A DNA stretch of 64,000 bases, from assembly GCA_930367215.1 (NCBI GenBank), contig OV884056.1:228461127-228525126 (forward strand), written 5' to 3'. The stretch is from Pollenia angustigena (lineage: Eukaryota > Arthropoda > Insecta > Diptera > Polleniidae). Below are positions 23,401-34,900 of this stretch, piece by piece. Numbering within the stretch: the stretch's first letter is position 1; every line of letters begins with the position of its first letter. The notes below the pieces were generated by a model, which saw only the letters and a list, made by a program, of their open reading frames with translations, ran no database searches and was not told where the DNA came from. Position numbers and translations under genes: made by a program.

Positions 23401-26225
23401 ATGAACTTCGCATTACGAATATTAATCATCCTCTACTTGTGGCATTCCACGGCTGAGTTAAAAATTATATTTCCACAAATTGATGATTTTCCAATGGACT
23501 GTAAGGATCCAGATGGCTCCAATGGAACTTGTCGTAACTTGCAATATTGTCCAGCAGCCATTACTGCCAAAAAAGTAAGCTCGTGTTATTTTGATGGCGA
23601 TGAAGAGTATGTGTGTTGCAAAAACAATGTTTGGGATGATGCTAAATTGAGTAAAAGTACTTCGAATTGTGGCGTTGAGGAGCTTCCTTTTGAAATAATA
23701 AGTGGCTTAAGGACTGAGTATAACGAATTTACTTATATGGTAAATTTATAAGAAAACAAAAAAAAGTTATATATAAATTTTATTTTAAAAAAAGGTTGCT
23801 TTAGGTTGGACCTCTCTTGCTTATCCTGATGGATATGATTATAAATGTGGTGGTGTTTTAATTTCCCACAGATTTGTTTTAACGGCAGCCCATTGTGCAA
23901 AACTTAACGGGTAGGAAATATATCATAAATAATTTAACCAGAAGGGATCAATTTATGTTTTTATTTCAGACTTCCTCCTGTTGTTGCCTTGATTGGTGGC
24001 ACTAATCTAACTGATCCAAATAATAAACCAATGCCTATCTTGAACGTCACAACACATCGCGGCTATAAACCAAATCAGTCTTATCATGATATTGCCTTGA
24101 TTGAATTAAAAGGACATGCTAGTGAAGTTCCAATATGCATTTGGGGTTCTTATTCTTTGGATGAGGTAAATGTTACAGCAATTGGTTATGGACATACGCA
24201 ATTTGGTAAGATACTACAAATTTTTTTTTACTATTCTATCTACATATGCATATGTCTACTAGACATTGTCTTATTTACATCAAGTCTATATCTATAGACT
24301 ATACTGCCGTGCTTAGGAAAAAGGCAATAGTGTAGCAATTCAAATTAGAGAAAACTGAAATTAAAATTTTGTTACGTACTTTTTTTTAACAAACTTTTAA
24401 GATCGCACTTACTTTGAAATAACATTTTTATAGTAAGTTGAGAGATAGTTAGTGAGTAGAAAAATATTGAAGGAATTTATTGCCATCAAAATTAAAAAAG
24501 GCAGTAAGTGAATTTTGCTGCCTTTTTCCTAAGCACGCATGGCAGTAAAGTCTTTATCTAGCCTATGTCTATTCTATGTCTAGTCTATCTCTAGTCTATC
24601 TCTAGTCTATGTCTAGTCTATGTCTAGTCTATGTCTAGTCTATGTCTAGTCTATGTCTAGTCTATGTCTAGTCTATGTCTAGTCTATGTCTAGTCTATGT
24701 CTAGTCTATGTCTAGTCTATGTCTAGTCTATGTCTAGTCTATGTCTAGTCTATGTCTAGTCTATGTCTAGTCTATGTCTAGTCTATGTCTAGTCTATGTC
24801 TAGTCTATGTCTGGTCTATGTCTAGTCTATGTCTAGTCTATGTCTAGTCTATGTCTAGTCTATGTCTAGTCTATGTCTAGTCTATGTCTAGTCTATGTCT
24901 AGTCTATGTCTAGTCTATGTCTAGTCTATGTCTAGTCTATGTCTAGTCTATGTCTAGTCTATGTCTAGTCTATGTCTAGTCTATGTCTAGTCTATGTCTA
25001 GTCTATGTCTAGTCTATGTCTAGTCTATGTCTAGTCTATGTCTAGTCTATGTCTAGTCTATGTCTAGTCTATGTCTAGTCTATGTCTAGTCTATGTCTAG
25101 TCTATGTCTAGTCTATGTCTAGTCTATGTCTAGTCTATGTCTAGTCTATGTCTAGTCTATGTCTAGTCTATGTCTAGTCTATGTCTAGTCTATGTCTAGT
25201 CTATGTCTAGTCTATGTCTAGTCTATGTCTAGTCTATGTCTAGTCTATGTCTAGTCTATGTCTAGTCTATGTCTAGTCTATGTCTAGTCTATGTCTAGTC
25301 TATGTCTAGTCTATGTCTAGTCTATGTCTAGTCTATGTCTAGTCTATGTCTAGTCTATGTCTAGTCTATGTCTAGTCTATGTCTAGTCTATGTCTAGTCT
25401 ATGTCTAGTCTATGTCTAGTCTATGTCTAGTCTATGTCTAGTCTATGTCTAGTCTATGTCTAGTCTATGTCTAGTCTATGTCTAGTCTATGTCTAGTCTA
25501 TGTCTAGTCTATGTCTAGTCTATGTCTAGTCTATGTCTAGTCTATGTCTAGTCTATGTCTAGTCTATGTCTAGTCTATGTCTAGTCTATGTCTAGTCTAT
25601 GTCTAGTCTATGTCTAGTCTATGTCTCGTCTATGCCTAGTCTATGTCTAGTCTATTTCTAGTCCTTATCTAGTCTATGTCTAGTGTATGCCTAGTCTATG
25701 TATAGTCTATTTCAAGTCTATGTCTAGTCTATGCCTAGTCTATGTCTAGTCCATATCAAGTCTATTTATAGTCAATGTCTGTGTTCACGTTTTGTTGCTT
25801 TCTAGAAAAATAAAGATAAATAATTTATTTTATTAGCCGGAGCTGGTTCCGAAAGTTTACTGAAAGCTTTTTTACTTATTGTGTCAAATAAGAATTGTGC
25901 CAATCACTATATTGGAGAATCATCTTTACCACATGGAGTAGTAGAGACGCAAATTTGTGCAAAAGATCCTGAGAGTATAAGAGATACCTGCCAGGTAAAT
26001 CAGAAGATAACGTTTTTAAATTGCAATTTATTTATGTAATATTTTTAGGGTGATTCGGGTGGACCACTTATACTGACTTCAACAGACAAATTTGGCAAAA
26101 CACGACCTTTTGTGGTTGGCATAACATCATTTGGTAGAGCCTGTGCTTTAGAACCTCCTGGTGTGTATACCAGAGTATCAGAGTATAGAGATTGGATAGA
26201 GGCAATTGCTTTTAGTAATGAATAA
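23401..26225 (+). CDS. Secreted CLIP-domain trypsin-like serine protease
   Basis: Five exons: 23401-23739, 23795-23910, 23970-24205, 25837-25994 and 26049-26225. All have GT/AG ends and matching phases, giving 341 aa. Residues 1-18 are a signal peptide. Cys34, 44, 50, 62, 72 and 73 form a CLIP domain. Cys90 fits the linker cysteine that bonds to the catalytic domain. The S1 domain starts at IISG (Ile99). The triad is His146 (TAAHC), Asp192 (HDIAL) and Ser286 (GDSGGP). Asp280 and the PG before VYTRV predict trypsin-like cleavage after Arg/Lys. Proteases of this kind act in haemolymph cascades of melanisation or Toll signalling; that role is inferred. Oddity: the residue before IISG is Glu98, not Arg/Lys, so activation by a trypsin-like enzyme is unlikely. 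Intron 3 is swollen to 1.6 kb by a MITE and a satellite. No gene name is assigned. Confidence 0.92.
24304..24545. mobile_element. MITE in intron 3 of the CLIP protease, TA flanks
   Basis: CTGCCGTGCTTAGGAAAAAG at the left pairs with CTTTTTCCTAAGCACGCATGGCAG at the right, except for a 4-base indel (ATGC). Both ends are flanked by TA, as expected for Tc1/mariner-type insertion. The interior is 242 bp without an ORF. Confidence 0.8.
24551..25787. repeat. 11-bp satellite array (TCTAGTCTATG)n, ~110 units, inside an intron
   Basis: TCTAGTCTATG repeats head to tail almost without variation from about 24590 to 25625; one unit near 24811 reads TCTGGTC. The edges decay into variants (TCTAGCCTATG, TCTCGTC, TCAAGTC, TTATAGTC). 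Similar degenerate units (ACTAGACATTGTC, AAGTCTATATCTATAG) lie just left of the MITE at 24255-24300, so the MITE inserted near the array's left end. The array lies on the sense strand of the protease pre-mRNA. Confidence 0.97.
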
Positions 26226-26289
26226 GTTTGTTGAGAATTTTTTGCACTTCATTATTTTAAAAAATAGAATAAAATAATTTATTTTTCAA
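26226..26289. terminator. Overlapping convergent polyadenylation signals
   Basis: AATAAA on + at 26268-26273 serves the CLIP protease. On -, AATAAA (26283-26278) lies 7 bp beyond the stop of the opposing protease. With only 64 bp between stop codons, each mRNA's cleavage site probably falls in the other gene's 3' UTR or coding end. Confidence 0.65.
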
Positions 26290-29200
26290 TCAGTCAAAGT
26301 AGTCTTTCCATACAATATGCTCAATCCAATCTAGGTAAGAATACACTCTTGTAAATATGCTTGGATAACCACTGCGACAAAATAGCCCATATGATGTTAT
26401 ACCAATTAGTTGGTAGTGTAAACGATTTGTCCTTCTGCGCCCTCTTATATTCAACTGCAATGGACCTCCTGAGTCTCCTTGGCATGTGTCGCGATTAAGT
26501 GCAAAGTCCCTAGCACATATTTGACTAGATAAAATACCTCTTTCAGTTTCTGGAAGTTTCGGCATTTCAATATTACACTCATCATTTGACACAATTGTCA
26601 TATTCAGATTTGTTAAGCGATTTGTACGCTCTCTGGCAAAATCAGTTGCTCCATAGCCCATTGCATAAGCTGTGGTGAAGGGAAATGTTGGTTGAGTCCA
26701 CAAGCGTATAGGGCGAACGAACTCCGTTAATCTACATGTTAAAAATATTGTTTAATTTATGTTTTTTCAAGTTTTTTTCAACACTTTATGCTTACTCGAC
26801 TTCTTCTGCTAGTTCTAGCAGTGCAATATCGTTGTAGTAAGATCTGGCCCTGTAATCTGGATGTACATATATTTTTTTTATTTCACGTATTTGTGGTTCC
26901 AAATAACTTTCTTCGACCATTAAATTTAAATCTCCAATACGTACTTTGGTTGGTTGAAGTCTAAAAATGAAGAAAATGTTCGAAATTTAAAAAGAATTTT
27001 AAATAGATTTTAAATGTTATCATACCCTGAAAAATTAGTGCAATGCGCTGCTGTAATAACGAAATGTTCACTTATCAAACTTCCGCCGCATCTGTAGTCA
27101 ACTGTATCATTTTTTGAAACAAAACCCAATGCAGTCTGAAAAAGAAAATTTTAATAAAGTGCTGTATTTGGCTGGGCCGAATCTTCGGTAACCTCCATTG
27201 CGACTAAGAAAATTTCATATGTGGGATTTACATGGAATCTTTACAGTATTAATACTCGGTCTGGTTTCCTGAGGCATATAGAAAATAATTGACCGATCTT
27301 CATTTGGTCGGGTGTTTTCCAGTCTTATAAAAATATGACAAACCAAATTCTTCCACAATAGTATTTTTGGTTATAGTTTGAGGCGTACGAAAGTGTTTTT
27401 CCAGAGTGGGTGTTGTATGGGGTCTATGGTTCATTATGAATATACTCTATAGGAAAATTTTGTTGAATACTTTCTAGTGATATAAAATGAACTTGTGCAA
27501 AATTTAATGTCAATCGGTGTTTTCTAACACAAATGGTTCTGTCGCACTTTCTCTACAAAAGCGTTTGTGCTGAGGGATTCAGCTAAATATAACAAGAAAC
27601 AATTTGACACCAAAATGGTTTTTTGTTGTTGAGTTTTTCTAAATGAGTATATATGAGGAGGTCCATAATAAAACGCAATAATTATACCATAACATTTTTT
27701 GGAAAAACGACAAAATGTTATTTTTTAAAAAACAATTATTGAGGTATTATTGTCTATAAAAAATAATATTAATCACAAATTAGTTATTTTATCTGACAGT
27801 TTGTTTTAAAGTTATTTAGATAACAAATTTGAAACTGTTGCGTTTTGGTCCGAATCCATAGTATTTATTTAATTTTGCTCTGAATTGTATGAAAATATTA
27901 TTCACAATCAACTCAACAAAAGCAAATAATATTAACTTAACAAAAATTACATAAATTAAATAGACAACCCTTGAAAAAGTCATCAAAAAAGTGACGAAAC
28001 GTCGGGTGAAATGAAATGTTTTCTTAACATCAACTGCATTAATTAGCTTAAAAAGAAAAATAAACTGAAAAATTCCTTATGTTTTACAGTTATCTAAGAG
28101 TTACCACCAGAGCATAATTTATTTATAAAGTTGGCTTTTTCAAAATTTCTTGTAGCGATTTATTGCAAAGATGTGTAATTATTGCATTTTGCTCTGAACC
28201 ATTATATTTGATATTGAATTGCAGTGTAGTTATTGAGTTTTGGAATGCTTTATAATAAAGGTAATCTAGATTTCATTGTGGTGAATAGAATTCAATAAAA
28301 AAAATCAAAAAACTTGAAAAATGTAATAATTGCGTTTTGTTATAGACCTCCGTATATGTATGTTGTATAAGATGAATGTTAAAAAAGTTGCACAGGGAAT
28401 GGCAAATTTAGTATACACGCAAAGAGAAAACATGGTTGTGGTAAACAAACTCTAAGAGCAGCATGTTATGATAAGATTCATGGTTGTAGTCACCATATTA
28501 CGATTATAATTGAATCATATTATGACCAAATATCCCTTAGTCATATTATTATCCTTTTAATCATACTAAGTAAAGAATTAATCGTATCACTGTCAAGTAA
28601 ATCATAATAAGATAAGATGTAGTCATATTATTATCATGTTAATCATAATAAGTTATCATAATATTATTGTCATGTTAATCATAACAAAATCAGAAGTAAT
28701 CATATTATGATACAGTGGTGCTGTAACAACAATTAAGCAACCAGTGAAATGCGCATAGGAATAGCTTATCCCATCAACAATAAATTTCAAGTGTTTTTGT
28801 CAAGAATAAAAACTGGGAATTAAGCACGAATAACAAAATCTTTTGAAATTAAAAAAAAAATTATTTTTTTGCATCGATTTTTTATTTTGGGGCACTTTAC
28901 AATTTTTTTTAGGGTTAATACGATTTCTTTATTGGTTTTAATTTTAAGGGTTTATTTGTATAATATTTTTAGCTTTTTTTAAATCTTTGGAAAAGGTTTT
29001 CTGATGATCTGGCCGAAGAAACCAGTGAAATGCGCAAAGAAGCTAGCTTTCTAGTTATTTTTCAGTCAACAATACCCAAATTTATAATTGCGATAAACAT
29101 TGATATCGATACTTTCCCATAAGAACGTATTAAGCGACACTTTTTTCGAAAATGACTTTTTGATGTGGAACTATACTAGAAGTTAAGCGCCACATTTTGG

Positions 29201-31927
29201 CCTGGGTTTCGCTGCCCTATCATGGATGCAGATTCGATTATAGATTAACGTGAGTATCGTCCTAAGACCTTACCTCACGGTGGTCCAAACCAAACCATCT
29301 GGTGAGTTAATATTAAGCACTTACCAAATGCCCCTGAGTGAGTTAGAATTCATTTGCACACACAGGTAGCAACTTTGAATGTGTAAACCCGTCGAAGAAT
29401 ACACATTCGTCCCTTGTTTGAGAACTGTAGCTATCTAACCTCCGCTGCTTATTGAAATTGAGTGAAAATAAAATTGTATCAACCGTAAAGTTTTCTCACT
29501 GGAATAATGTTGCACCCTGTAATTTGTATTATCCGCCAAAGAAATTATGCTTAGCCACATTTTTAAATATGTTTTGTATTCTGAAAATCGCTTTCCAAAT
29601 ATGTTCCTTTCAATAAAATCCGAAAAATAAATAACTAAATGAGACGTTTTTTTCGTTTCCTACACAATTTTAGAAATGTCGCTTAATACATTCTTATGGG
29701 AAGGTATCGATATGTTTACAGTAACTATAATATCGCTGATATTAAATAAAAATAACAACTATTTGTGTACGACAACAATATATTGTTGCAAAAAACATAG
29801 TGTAGTTGCCGTAACCATGCCCAAACATATTTTTCTCTGCGTGTACCCTCATTCACTGGTGGAGGGTATACAAAGTTAATTAATTTTAACAAATTGTAAT
29901 CCTAGTTGAGTGTAATGATGACATTCGTATGTTTACTCAGTTTTCTAAGATCTTTCTACAATGTACCTACTTTAGAGCATTTATTACAGAAAGCAAGTTT
30001 TGTTAAACAAACACTTTTTTATTTTTAATAAATTTTTAAAATTCAAAAATATTCTGAAAGTATTTTTAGTAGCAGCTTATCTAATTCGTGTTATTTCGTT
30101 ATATAAAAAAATTGTTTTAGAATTGTAAATTTTTGTAGAGGGGGGACTAATCGAAAACAATTCCAAAAACTATTTCTAGGGTTGCTAATCTTTTGATAAT
30201 ATTTTTTTACAGGGTTGGACAGTATTTGAAATAGCGCGATTCCTTAAACCAAAACTGTAGAATTTATTTTATTATACATATTGGGGTCTTATTTCATATA
30301 AAATTTGGGTATTATTTCATTTCTGTAATAGCCCTCAAACTTTGGTGGGCTGTTTCATTATTTTTTTGTGTGGTTCTTTCATGCCGCCATGGTTTGACAC
30401 ATATGATAAACATGTATTCGAACAGTTGCTTAAGCCAGCGTATGCATATTCTAGCTTGGCCTAAATGCAAACGCAAAATTCTTCTTTTGAAAAAAAAATT
30501 TCAGAAACGCGTAACCGATTTATCTTTTAAAATTTGTATGGATAATATGAATTTGAAACATTTTTGTACGAAATAGCTGAAATTGTTATCGAATTCATAT
30601 TTTTGTAGCAGTTCTTGAAATTCTATGAAACGTTCGAAAAGATGAAAAGATTTACATAGACGTCATGTTATTTTCTTTTATAAGTAAAGAAATAGTTTTG
30701 TACTCGTAGAGAATAAACAAATTAATTGAAACGTATTCATATGTAGGCATAATCAATATATGGGCATTTCCGTCAAAAGGTCTACCGTGACTGAATATTT
30801 AAAAGTTATTAAAAGCTGATTATTTTACGATATTGTTATAGAGAAATATTTCGATTTTACTAATTTTGTAAATTTACTCATAAATTTGTTCACTTAGATG
30901 AACAATCAGACTGCAGAGTTGTGCAAACGTAATTTCTTATTTGTAAGAATGTTTTATTGATGTTTTCTCTAATATTATCTTCCTTTAAAGAGGTGATATT
31001 TGATAAAAATTATTCCAAAAAAGTTTTCTTAAATGGTCTGTAATCTGAGGAAGAGTTCAAAGAGAAATATGTAATTTTTATTTTATTTTGATTGTTATTC
31101 AGTAAAATTATAACGGAAAAAATTTCACGGCTTAAAATAAAGAAAATACAAAAGATTTTGGAATCAAACCAAGACATTTTAATGTAACATTGCTACGTAA
31201 AATTCTGAAAGTAGTTTGACTAAAAAATTGTGCCAGGTTTCGCTGAATTAGGCCTTTTTATCCATGGCCACAAAAACTACTTCTGTTTTTTTCACGTTCG
31301 AACCGCTACTTCTTTTGCCATTATATTTGACCTAGAATTGCGCCCTCCATAAACTTAAGCATAAATAACAGTGCTTTCTTAGTGCTATAATTTAAGGGAT
31401 AACAGAACGTTAAAATATTTTTTGTTTAAAATGTTATTGCATTTTTGATGCGTACGACTGTCACGTTCAACACTTTGGAATTACCCATATGTGTGTGTAA
31501 GCATAATTTATATACATATGTATATGTCAGGGTTGATAAAGTTGGTACAATTGTACTTTTTTTGGTACAATTCAAAACTAAAAAGTACGCTGGTACCCCT
31601 GTGGCTCATTTGGTACTATTTCTAAATTTTTCAAACCTACATTTTCTGTCCAATGAATATAAGCGGAGTTTAGTGTTTGGTGCAAATAGTCTTGCGAAAA
31701 TGCTAAATTTCGTAGCTTTTAATTGAGCTCTAAGGGAAACTCTATTTTTTGTTGTTGGATTAAACAAAACAGCTATGATATTTTGCATTTGCTCTTTTGA
31801 AAGACCATTTGCACCAAACACTAAACTCCGCTATTGTGAAAAGATTTTTGCACATGTTCATTGAACGATTACTTATGCCACATTCTAAATTTACTATCAG
31901 CATATAAGCGTGCATTTTCTGATGATA

Positions 31928-31958
<31 letters not shown>

Positions 31959-34900
31959 TTTATATTATTGAATCTTTCTTATCGAAATTTACAATATGTA
32001 TTCAAATCTTAATTCTACTTGTTGTTTATTAGTTGTTACCAGTGTAACCACTAACTGCTGTATTCAAATTTTAAAAATGTCTCCTAGTTAGGCTCAAAGT
32101 ATCGGTTCTTTTTAGCCTCTGGTGACCTTCGAACTGAAGCAAACCCCGAGCGAGGTAGTTAGGGTGGACCATTAGTTTATCGATGTAGCTTATTGAATAT
32201 TTTTTAATTTCCTCCTGGATAGTGGGGACGTTGAGATCTCTGTGGATAATTTCATTACGTATATACCATGGGGCGCAGACAATTTGTCGAAATATTCTAG
32301 ACTGTCTTCTTTGAAGCTTTTGGATGTTAGATGCGCATGCAGTACCCCATAATTGGATGCCATATGTCCATATTGGTTTTATGATGGACTTGTATAAGAG
32401 AATTTTGTTGTCTAAGGACAAGTTTGAGTTTCGACCGAGAAGCCAATGTAGTTGAGCTGCTTTAAGTTTCATAGCCGTTATTTTCGCTTCAATATGACGC
32501 GACCAGGTCAAGCGTCTATCTATGAATTCCCAAGTACTTAACATGGTTTTCTACCGGAACAGTGATGTTATTTATTTTTACAGCTGGGCACGTTTGTCTT
32601 CTGAGCGTGAAAGTTAAGTGAGCACATTTAGCCGGGTTAACCTTTATTCTCCATTTTTCTAGCCAGGCCTCTAGTTCATTGATGTGGGACTGCAGATTTT
32701 GCGATGCGACTTTTGGGTCATGGTTAACGCTAATAAATGCTGTGTCGTCTGCAAATGTAGAGGTATGCGTGCTCAGGTTTGTTGGCATATCCGCTGTGTA
32801 TATTATATATAGAAGCGGTCCTAATATGCTGCCTTGGGGAACACCAGCAGAAATTTTCTTGAGGGGGGAGTATTTATCTTGCGACCTTACTATGAATGTT
32901 CTGCCTGTTAGATAGCTCTCCAGAAGCTTGTGAGTGTTTTGAGGAAGCATTCGTTTTATTTTGATGAGTAGCCCATCATGCCAAACTTTGTCAAAAGCTT
33001 GGGAAATGTCTATAAACAGTGCTGAGCAGTATTGCTTTTTCTCAAACGCCGATCTAATAAGGGTGACAATTCTATGCACTTGTTCTATTGTACCATGTTT
33101 CGCTCTGAATGATATTGACAAGTTTTTAAAAGATATAGGAAAACACTTCTGCAAAAGTTCTACATAGTAGAAGAGACGATTTCCTCTCAATTCAAGATTA
33201 TTTTGGAATGAACTCATAATATTTTTAAATATTCGTCAATTAGATGGTTGTCACGTCAAGAAGTAATCAACAGAATTTTGGAACAGTGGGAGCATACTCC
33301 TTTATTACTTTACACCGAATTGTTTTAAAGGAGATTTTACAAGCGCTATATTAAATTTTATTATATTTCTACTCCTTTACTGTTTATGCGGTCCATAATA
33401 AAAATTGTAAACACAATTTGGAAATGCAATCCGAAGATGCTCGTATGCACACATTTTTAGAACGCTTAAAATTCTATTTTCGCTTAAAATTCGAGATTGG
33501 ATTTTGAGAAATATTCTTTAATTTTCCACAAAAAACAGAGATTCTAAAAATTGTACGAAAACGCTCTCTGGCGGCAGTCAAAAATAAAAATTAATGGATT
33601 TCTCGACCGCATGATACAGGTCTGGCTAGACCAAATACAATTTGTTTGCCTCTATTCTGGAATATTTTGGAAAACTAACTAGTTTGAAAAATCCGGGGCT
33701 CGAAATTCATTAACGACCTATGGTTTCTTTGGCAAAGTTTCTTGGAATGACTTATAGAACAAGAAAAAAAATTTACGCACCCTGTTATTATGTTTTATTA
33801 ATGATCATGTATTTTTGCTATCTATACTTTACATGTACAAATTAATTTAGTTTTTGTTGTATTAAATTTTTGTTTTTAAAAATAAAATAAAATAAAAAAA
33901 ATTTGTAAAAAATGATTTAGTACTATTGGGGCCGAAAAAGTACGATTTTAAAAGTTCGTTGCTACGATATTGGTTTTCTCATTTATCATCCCTGGTATAT
34001 GTAAATAAATATTATATATCCATGATTTAATTACGTTAACGCTTTTATGATGTGAAAATATAAATGTTACGTCATTGGAATTTAAAAAATAGTAAATATA
34101 TAAAACAATAAGGGTTTTCATGAAATCGCTTAAAATAAACATTCGTGCAAATGATCAAACTTGCGAGACTTGTATCATGGAGCCTCTTTTTAAAATTTTT
34201 GCAATTTTAAACAAACAACGATGGTTTTTAAGAAAAGTAGATTTTTGTATTGATTTAAAAAAAATAAAACAAAAAAAAAAAAAAAGTAATACGATATAAT
34301 CTGCTTGTTTCTTGTTTTATTTTGATATTTCTTTTATTTTGTTCATACTTACATACTCGTGGAATTTTGCAAAGCATTTTAAGTCACATTTAAAAAGTTG
34401 AAAAAAATGTTCTTAATAGTATCAAAAAACATTTTTGTTTACGTTTTTAAAATTATGTATTATAAACGAAATTTTTCTTTAATTTGGTTTATTTTATTAT
34501 ATGATGAAAATGATTTTTCACCAAGTTTTTTTAAAAACTTTTGTAGTATCTTATCTCGACTTAAGATGTTTTGTCAAAATGCCCCAGATATACATATTTT
34601 CTTTGTTTTGATTTTCCTTTGAGAGTCGCTCGAATTACAAATACATACTTCTAATGAAAGCCACCTGGTTTGTGATGGAGGAATACTTTTTTTTTTGCTT
34701 AATTTTAATAATTTTTGTAGTTCGAAAAATTGATTGTTATGTTTTGGACTGTTCCCAATATAATTGTAAGTTTTTCTTATAAGTGTTTTATTGATGCCCG
34801 AAAATCGTCATAACACTATTACTTTTAGTACAAAAATCGTCAATCATTTTACTGCATTTCTTAAAAAAAATCGTCAATCATTTTACTGCATTTCTTAAAA

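Noticed and set aside
24590..25625. CRISPR array
   Set aside because: The repeats are 11-bp head-to-tail units without unique spacers, in a eukaryotic intron. It is a satellite.
27138..27300. Upstream exon of the minus-strand protease close to its catalytic exons
   Set aside because: No frame there has a signal peptide, CLIP cysteines or an activation site. The matching N-terminal exons were found at 38.5-39.2 kb.
32679..33167. Plus-strand ORFs of 78 and 68 codons
   Set aside because: They are shadows of the minus-strand reverse transcriptase.
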